DNA from: Marsupella aquatica
Lineage: Eukaryota; Marchantiophyta
NCBI GenBank assembly: GCA_973895155.1
Contig: OZ316892.1
Location: forward strand, 9,982,001-10,046,000
DNA length: 64,000 bases
Reading direction: 5' to 3'
Shown one piece after another: positions 57,371 through 64,000 of this stretch. The notes under the pieces are model-generated. The model was not told the DNA's origin. It ran no database searches and was given only the letters and a program-made list of their open reading frames with translations. Within the stretch, counting starts at the first letter, position 1. Each line of letters opens with the position of its first letter. The translations under genes were made by a program, and so were the position numbers.

Positions 57371-58718
57371 TCCCTTGTTTCCTACCCCATACACTAATAT
57401 TAACTGCTAATGTCTTGGCCTAACCTGCCCCCAAACACTATTTCAATTACAGCAATGGAAATATGCCCCCATTTTGTACATGGCATAAATTGACTCGACT
57501 TGAATTACCTGAGGTGCCATTTCATTGGTCTATGGCCACCTGGAAGGTCCTCATTCCCAAACCCTAGTCCTCATGCCTCCACCCCACCCTGTGTTGGTCC
57601 AGACAATATTGGGCTTTAAAAATCTGTCATGCGTGTAATTCTGCCCACCTCTCCCCGACTTTTAGTCCAGAAATTGCACCTAAATGTTTGCACATAAATG
57701 CATTGGGATTGAACCAGAACCAGGCAGAGACTTCCCATAAGGTTCAGGATTGTACGAGAAGGAAAGTACCTCTGTTCAGGGTGAGTTAATCCCAATGCTA
57801 GCTGTGCGGTGGAAGGAAGGATTTGACAAGGCGGGCCTGATTGTTGGCCACAACAGCCAGGATAGCCATGAGATCAGGGTTTGCAGTAGAACTAATGGCG
57901 CTCTGCCAGGTGGCCATGGACCAATAAAGTGCCACCTCCAATCATCCTACTCAAGTTAAATTAACTTATAATTAAAAATTTTAGAAATTTTTTGCGGGGC
58001 GGGGGCCAAGGCAAATATTACCATTAGTTTGGGGGTTAGGCAAGTAACACACGGTTAATCAATTTCCCAGTGGTCATGGACTTTGGGATAGGTCGTTTCC
58101 TTTCAGAGCTATGTTGTTTTTGGGCCTGGAGCCACCAACGCCGTGCATAAATTGGACTACAGTAGCAGGCATGCACACAGTACACGAACAAGAATCTCTT
58201 TGACAGGCTTTCAAAATTATTCTCTCAATGTCTGTCAAAATGCGGGGAAAATAGAATGCATGGCCTGTAACCATGAAGTCGTGGAGCTAATTACAATCGC
58301 TCACGCATAGAATGCCCATTGGCAAGCAATTCGAAAATCTGTTCATCGACTGCACCACTGCTGTGCTGCAAGTTTGGTGGATCCCCAATCCCAAAGCTGC
58401 GAGGAGATGCCTCGCTTTTGCCCTGCAATTGCCTGAGTGCCTGCCGTTCCACCTACATGTATTCCTGACCGAGCCTGGACAATAATGGCACCCGGGACCA
58501 TATAAAAACATATATAAAGAGAATAAAATTGTCATGGCAACCTCCCAAAAACAATATAAAAATGAAAATTAAATTATGATGGCAACCTCTCCATCCTCAG
58601 TTGTGCCGTCACCAGAATGATAAAATAATCTTGTGCATATCCCAAACAGCAGCTTCCAAAGCTGAGTACTACCTACACCAGAAGACAGCACATAGACCCA
58701 TTCAAGTAGTCCTCTGTT
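57371..58718. other. Intergenic, nothing recognised
   Basis: No supported gene or repeat. 58074-58535 holds two short minus frames with several cysteines but no recognisable family. Confidence 0.35.
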
Positions 58719-59252
58719 GTGATATCTACAGTAGATTGCAAATACGAGATGGATTTGGCAAGGGTAGAGGGCATTTTATTGTCCATCCAAGCTGGAGCTG
58801 GGAATCCTGATCGCACCGGAGCTTCCATGTTTGGAAATGCCCAATGTGAAATGATGCAATTGAATGATTACTCTGGAGCTTCCATGTCTGCAAATCTCCA
58901 CCGTGAAATGATGCAATTGAATGATTACTCTGACATAATTCACAGAAAGCAACCATTTGCCAAAAATGGACCACCCAGATTCTATGCTCTTTTTGGAGGA
59001 TCTATTGTAACAACCTTAGGAGTGCATGATAATAAGGGTGGCTTTACAAAGAAGTCTGCCTTGTGCTCCTTTTTCATTTACTTCTACTGTAGGCTGAATC
59101 TGGACCAAATGATGAATGGGATGGTTGCAGTTAGCTTTACAGCCGCTGGGGCCATTCAGATACACTGTCTACAGATCTTACATGGCAATGGCAAGCAGTG
59201 GGTCCATGATGTGTACTGCTTCAAATGTTTCCAAACTTGGCTGCTTTATTGA
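58719..59252 (+). CDS. Unassigned 177-aa open frame with a 19-residue duplication
   Basis: ATG at 58719 opens MISTVDCKYEMDLARVEG. Residues about 34-71 are two copies of a 19-aa unit (GASM-x-x-N...EMMQLNDYS), encoded by a 57-bp tandem duplication at 58818-58931. The C-terminal half is hydrophobic in patches (SFFIYFYC; VAVSFTAAGAI). I recognise no domain. A 57-bp unit is a multiple of three, so the repeat keeps the frame, but that is weak evidence for coding. May be chance. Confidence 0.25.
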   Translation: MISTVDCKYEMDLARVEGILLSIQAGAGNPDRTGASMFGNAQCEMMQLNDYSGASMSANLHREMMQLNDYSDIIHRKQPFAKNGPPRFYALFGGSIVTTLGVHDNKGGFTKKSALCSFFIYFYCRLNLDQMMNGMVAVSFTAAGAIQIHCLQILHGNGKQWVHDVYCFKCFQTWLLY

Positions 59253-62200
59253 AAGGATTAGCATTTATCATTTCAATATTCTTAGAACAAGAAGTGGCAC
59301 TTCAGTTTTTTTTGGTGCTAAAATTCAGAAGCGCCCCCTAGGTCTTGTAAACCCACCCTAATACCATTATTTGTTGGCCTGCAGCAGTCTTGTAACGAAG
59401 GCTTAATTAAAGAAGTACATACAAAGAACAGTTCATGTGTGTCTCACGCAAAGGAATCAAAGTTAGATCTCTGGGTTTGCCTAAATTGTCCCATGAATTT
59501 TGGTTACCTGGATCCATCACATTTAGCTGTTTTTTCAGAACTCAAGCTAGGCCGTTTACCTTGAACACGGATTTAGTCACAAGGTTACAGAGAATATATC
59601 TAAGAAACTTTGGGGGTCATGGTTTTTAGCTAAGGTCCATGGGAGCATCATATCTGAGCATCACATAAACTCTTAAGAAAAACAAATCGTCCTGGGAAGA
59701 CCACAGGACAACGTGAAGATCTCACTATACTGAGGTCTGAGTTTTGAAGTTTGGGTATTTTATTCCAAAGTGGGTGCAATGAATCGAAGGGTAGATCCCA
59801 CTGAAGCTTCACCGATTACAATTCACACGTTCAGCTCAGCTGTTGTTGGGCTTTCATTGTCGTTCTCCCCTCACGTCCTTTTCATGTCATCTTCATTTGG
59901 TCCTTGCTTTCAGTAAGTTGATTGGAATATTCTTCTAGTGACATGCCCATCCGGTCCTGTATTAAATACTCCTGCACGCAGAGAGGGTCAAATTGTACAA
60001 TCTGAGTTAGTCAGACTTGGGCCCAGATTGAAGGTGGCTGTCGTGAATTCACTGCCCAAGGGACGCTTTGACCGTCGATATGAGACCCTTGCTCGAAGTA
60101 CCCCAAACCCACCCCCAAGGGCAGTTGGTGGGGCCAATTTAAAAACGTGGTCACAAAAGAGTGACACTGCTGCTGTCTTCTTGAGCATCATTCATAACTC
60201 TGCCATTGTAGAGAGAGAGAGAGAGACTATGGGTGCACAAAAAGCACTTCTGTCACTTGTAATCGTACCAGGGAATTGATTATCACAAAAAACAGTACTA
60301 TGGATTATATCGTGATGTATATTATTTTCCGTTGTGTAAGTATTTCTATAGTAATCGTTAGTCCCTATGCTCCAGCTAAGAAGCCCACACTGAGTCAAAT
60401 TAAGGGAAGGTGGTTGTTTAGGGTTTACAAACTAAAGTTGTTGACGAGTTTCTTTCTAATTGATAGATAGAAACATTTCATAGTTTCTTTTTATCAAAGG
60501 AAATTGATTGAGAGCAGGCCAGGGGGCAAAACACCACCCAGCACACGGAGCACAGACAAAACTCCCACCTCATTAGGGCCAAAAGGCCCAATGGATTCCC
60601 TACTGTATGCAACGAGAACAGGGACAGTATACCAGTTGTCCTTACATTCCAAAGGTTCTTGGTGCTGTGGGGGCGGGTACTACACTGGCTACTTCTCTGC
60701 ACACTAGTATAGTCCCTATTCCGCCTAGTTTGTTGCGGAGTTTGGATCATTTTCTTCTGTCAGTGCTTCTGCAAGGTGTCCTTGTTGATAGGTAGAACCA
60801 TGCATAGTCCATCCAAACCTTGAACTCCAATGCGATCCCAAAATGTTCTTTGGAATCCATACCTTGAACTCCAATGTGATCCCAAAATGTTCTTTGGAAT
60901 GCAGGTCACGTTCTTTGGAATGCAGGTCAAAGTGCAAAAAGGGGGCCCAACCGGGAGACATGATCCAACAGGTGAAAGGCCCATTCAATGAAGGTAGGCA
61001 CCAAAAGAGCCAAGAAGGCCACAGGAACCAGGCAAAAATCCGAAAACCAAAAGTAGGGAACAAAACATTGAAAGTAGGGTCAAAGCAACGGAAACTGACT
61101 AGAGGCCGTAACATACAGTACCTTGCCTCTCCGTAGAATAGTCAATGTCTAAGTCCGCCTAAGAGAGAAAGACACACACTGTCTAAAAAAGGCAAATATG
61201 ATCCCAAAATGCTCTTTGCATGCAGGTCACGTTCTTTCACTCTATATCCATGTTATCGCAGTTCATTGCATGTTTTATAGCTCCGCTGCAAACCTAAGAG
61301 TTCCATCCAAGCAAACATATAAGGTCGTTTTAGTACATTTTACTCAAGCCTCGTCGTCGCAGAATTATAGCCAGGGTAGACAGTATGACGACATCGTATC
61401 GTACTCGTAATAATACACTTCTCGTCAATGACGGCAGCAGCAAGGAAGGTACCCTCTTCGGTTTGAAGACTGAATCCTGGTCCGGTGTCCCGGCGAGTAG
61501 GCACAACTCGTGTAACCGACCGGAACTCCGGTCAGTCAGGGGTCCCGACGTACTTTTCATACCATATCCCCGACAACCACATTACATCGTACTACGTGTC
61601 TATACGTATGCCTCTGCGGCTAAAGTACCAGTACGAGCTACACATAGGTATTTATCTGTGTATTGTAACCGTACGAGTTGATTGCTACTGTTATTGTACC
61701 TGTACTGTTGCTCTCTTTACTATGACAAGGAGTTCGATCCCCGACGTGACTGCTCGCTTTGACCGGTCATCTTGACCGTTGTCTGCGGTCGTTGACGGCA
61801 GAGCCTACCACTAACCTCTTCCATTAGTTTTTGGGGCCGTTCCACGACTGGAAAAGAAGGTCCTGCGAGAAAAAAAGGACCATCATTCGTCCATTCCCGT
61901 AATGCCTACTTTCCTTGTTCACCGAATAATGTCGTTGGGCATCGTTATGATATCCAAAAGTTCGAGTTTACCGAGTCATCTTGTGTCAGGTGACCTTTTG
62001 CCTTTGTTTTTACCTTCGAAGATGTCTTGTCATTAAATATGTGCGAAAGGGTGCGAAGTGCACAATGTTCACGACACTTGGGTGGAGGGTGTCACACTGA
62101 AATAATGTAGTTCAACCCCTACTGCACTTTTGAAAAAATTTAAAATGTTTGAACTCATTAGTCGAGATAAATGTCGTCTGTGTAAGCATACAAAAAAATT

Positions 62201-62297
62201 ATTTTTATGTGGGAAACAAATTGTACAAACTTCTGTGCAAAAATACTTTCTCTGTGGAAAGTAAGCCATTGAAATAACTCTAATGGGATTTGATGCT
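59253..62297. other. Intergenic with short repeats
   Basis: 59282-59305 is the inverse of sequence near 38832 (AGAACAAGAAGTGGCACT). 60213-60228 is a GA microsatellite. 60817 and 60861 begin a 44-bp tandem pair (ACCTTGAACTCCAATG...), and its tail GATCCCAAAATGYTCTTTG recurs at 61200. A 113-codon plus frame at 59938-60279 has no recognisable domain. 61380-61800 is rich in TACG/CGTA-type tetramers, without a gene. Confidence 0.4.
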
Positions 62298-62552
62298 TTA
62301 GAGCATTCCCACCAGTTGCTATAAATGCCTGGCCAGGGGCGAGTTTAGCACTACCGGCTCAGGAAACCAGTTTTTGATCCCCACCAAGCCTGGTAAAACT
62401 AAGCAGTGGAGCCCGACCTGCCAGAACTTACATCCCACATGCCAGAACCAGGTGCAGTCCACCTCTGACTAGCTGCACGCTGATTAGCAACTCAACCAGA
62501 GACTCATGGGCTTACTGAGTTTTGAGTGGCTTCACCAGTGAGAATGCTCTTA
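62298..62552. mobile_element. Tourist-like (PIF/Harbinger) MITE
   Basis: A 249-bp element (62301-62549) has terminal inverted repeats GAGCATTCCCACCAGT / GAGCATTCTCACTGGT (three mismatches in 16) and is flanked by the 3-bp target duplication TTA on both sides. Size, TIR sequence style and TTA duplication are typical of Tourist-type MITEs mobilised by PIF/Harbinger transposase. It has no coding capacity. Confidence 0.85.
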
Positions 62553-63124
62553 TCAAGGATAAAATCTTCCCTTGCTACCCAAGTAATTACCGATAATTAG
62601 GTCAAAACTGATTAATTTAAAATACCCTTGCACTGTTCCCACCGTCTCTCTGAATGGACCCAAGTAAGTGCTCATGGCTTACTATTGATCTATTTTCCTT
62701 GCAAAACTCAATCTCACTGCCAGGCTTTATGAATTTCTTACAATCCAAGGTTTTATAGTCTCTTTGTTCACATTTTCCTTTTCTTTTTTCTTTTCATGGA
62801 ACAATTTACTAACAATTTTTTGTTAACCTTCATTGTGGTTCTTGGTCTCCTCCCCCACCCACTCATTTCTACCTATGCTACAGTGTTTTCATTAGTCAAC
62901 ACCACACCGAATTTTGCTGCACTCAGAATGCGTTTCCTCACCAATTTGACCCGCCAAGGTAGACTTGTTGCTACAGGAACTTACTTGGAATGGCTTGGTA
63001 TGATTCTGCACGCCTACCCAATATCCTCTCAATATTGGAAAGCAAGATCCACAGGGTAACCGCCAATTTGTAGATAGTAGTGCCTTGTGAACATGGCATT
63101 GTACACTATCATGCCTCCCTAAAT
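62553..63124. other. Intergenic; 87-codon frame only
   Basis: 62796-63059 (+) starts MEQFTNNFLLTFIVVLGLLP, a signal-anchor-like start, but no downstream domain is recognisable and the context is repetitive. Confidence 0.25.
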
Positions 63125-63520
63125 TGTTAAGGATTGCTCTTAGTCTTGTGACTCATAGGTTACGGCACTTAGGCTAACCACAGTTAGGATCTTAGCTGAG
63201 GTTAGATTAGTCGTGTGACCTTGTATATACCAGGGCTAGTGTAAGCCGCTGGGGTGTGGTGCTTACTGATTGTAACAGAGCAACTTGAGGAAGAGAGAGA
63301 GCATGTGTGTTCGTCTACTCTTGAAGTAAAGCTTGAGTGTTCGTGTGGACGTAGCCTTGGAGAAGAGGTGAACCACGTAGAGATTGTGTCGACTACGTGT
63401 GCATGGAATGAGTCATGGTTGTATGGTCGTTGCGAATGACGTCTTAGTTCAACACAAATGAGGGTTTTGGCTTTAGTTTTTGAGGGGCTGTTATTGCCCA
63501 CAATAGATTGATTGGTAACA
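63125..63520 (+). repeat. Second copy of the LTR-like family, ~396 bp
   Basis: This segment begins TGTTAAGGATT and ends GGTAACA. It is homologous over its length to 5491-5880: the start TGTTA(A)GGATT-CTCTTAG, AGGTGAACCACGTA, TGTGTCGACT, ATGG and CGTTGCGA blocks occur in the same order. The copies are strongly diverged. No target duplication is visible and no internal retroelement genes adjoin it, so it looks like a solo LTR. The 3' boundary is approximate. Confidence 0.6.
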
Positions 63521-63608
63521 GGAAATAGGAAACTTCAAAGTCTGAGAGGTTTTTTATTACTATTTTTAATAAAAGCAGAGGAGAAGTTTCATAATTCACT
63601 CAACCAAA

Positions 63609-63980
63609 TCTGGAGTGTACATTCTACTTCCCATGAAAGCACCCAAAATTACAACGAACAAAGTCACGAAGGCATTAAGAATGTTTTTGAGCTGGTACCT
63701 TGGACTGTACATTCTTCTTCCCATGAAAGCACCCAAAATTACAACAAAAAAAGTCACGAAGGCATTAAGAATGTTTTTTGAGCTGGTACCTCGCAGTACA
63801 TTCTTCGTCCCATGAAAGCACCCAAAATTTACAACAAAAAAAGTCACGAAGGCATTGAGAATGTTTTTTGAGCTGGTACCTAGCAGTACATTCTTCTTCC
63901 CATGAAAGCACCCAAAATTACAAAAAAATAAAATCACGAAGGCATTAAGAATGTTTTTTGAGCTGGTACCTCAAAATTGC
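63609..63980 (+). repeat. 90-bp tandem array at right edge
   Basis: GTACATTCT-CTTCCCATGAAAGCACC starts at 63617, 63707, 63796 and 63886. Each unit continues AAAATTACAACAAAAAAAGTCACGAAGGCATTAAGAATG and TTTTTTGAGCTGGTACCT. Because 90 is divisible by three, both strands give 30-residue repeat 'proteins', which I regard as artefacts. The array breaks off near 63980. Confidence 0.9.
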
Positions 63981-64000
63981 AGCTTGCTTTTAGTATACAA

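Noticed and set aside
63596-63937. 113-codon minus frame with 30-residue repeats
   Set aside because: Explained by a 90-bp tandem repeat; a period divisible by three keeps any phase open.
1-64000. CRISPR arrays, bacterial operons, riboswitches, rRNA genes
   Set aside because: None seen; the tandem arrays lack the repeat/spacer alternation of CRISPR and the genes are spliced plant genes.

Overview
The window is nuclear DNA of a land plant. It has multi-exon genes with GT-AG (and two GC-AG) introns, plastid-targeted proteins (a fibrillin and a PsbP-domain lumenal protein), an STP-type hexose transporter, a plant Werner-like exonuclease and a degenerate Ty1/copia element. Several genes differ from flowering-plant norms: an ANF-type receptor ectodomain on a single membrane span, and very long intergenic repeat tracts. 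A non-flowering lineage (bryophyte, lycophyte or fern) is therefore my guess, but nothing here proves it.

Layout. 1-1045: a retroelement-like reading frame on the minus strand that runs off the left edge, with one frameshift. 1046-3040: GC-rich then AT-rich repeat sequence. 3041-9917: a full-length copia element (110/114-bp LTRs, GAAGA target-site duplication) with an open gag, a decayed pol and a 390-bp LTR-like insertion. 9918-11590: foldback and tandem repeats. 11857-13921: remains of an HSA32 (phosphosulfolactate-synthase-like) gene. 14.0-18.8 kb: hairpins, tandem arrays and a small retroposon. 19015-21587 (-): complete four-exon sugar transporter. 21.6-29.1 kb: intergenic repeats. 29104-32467 (+): complete nine-exon fibrillin gene. 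33589-36615 (-): complete six-exon WEX-type 3'-5' exonuclease with a very long N-terminal extension. 36.6-39.7 kb: diverged repeats. 39760-40833 (+): single-exon PsbP-domain protein. 42415-46741 (-): ANF_receptor/single-TM gene, nearly complete. 46.7-50.1 kb: short unassigned frames. 50143-51555: Mutator-like non-autonomous transposon with long TIRs. 51.6-63.1 kb: tandem repeats and gene-poor DNA, with a Tourist-like MITE at 62301-62549. 63125-63520: a second copy of the LTR family seen inside the copia element, followed by a 90-bp tandem array to the right edge.

There are no operons. The intact genes are independent: plastid membrane/lipid (fibrillin), thylakoid lumen (PsbP-domain), plasma-membrane sugar uptake (STP), DNA metabolism (WEX) and a putative cell-surface receptor (ANF). 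The exon models were built by hand from splice sites, phase continuity and remembered family motifs; no alignment or search was run.
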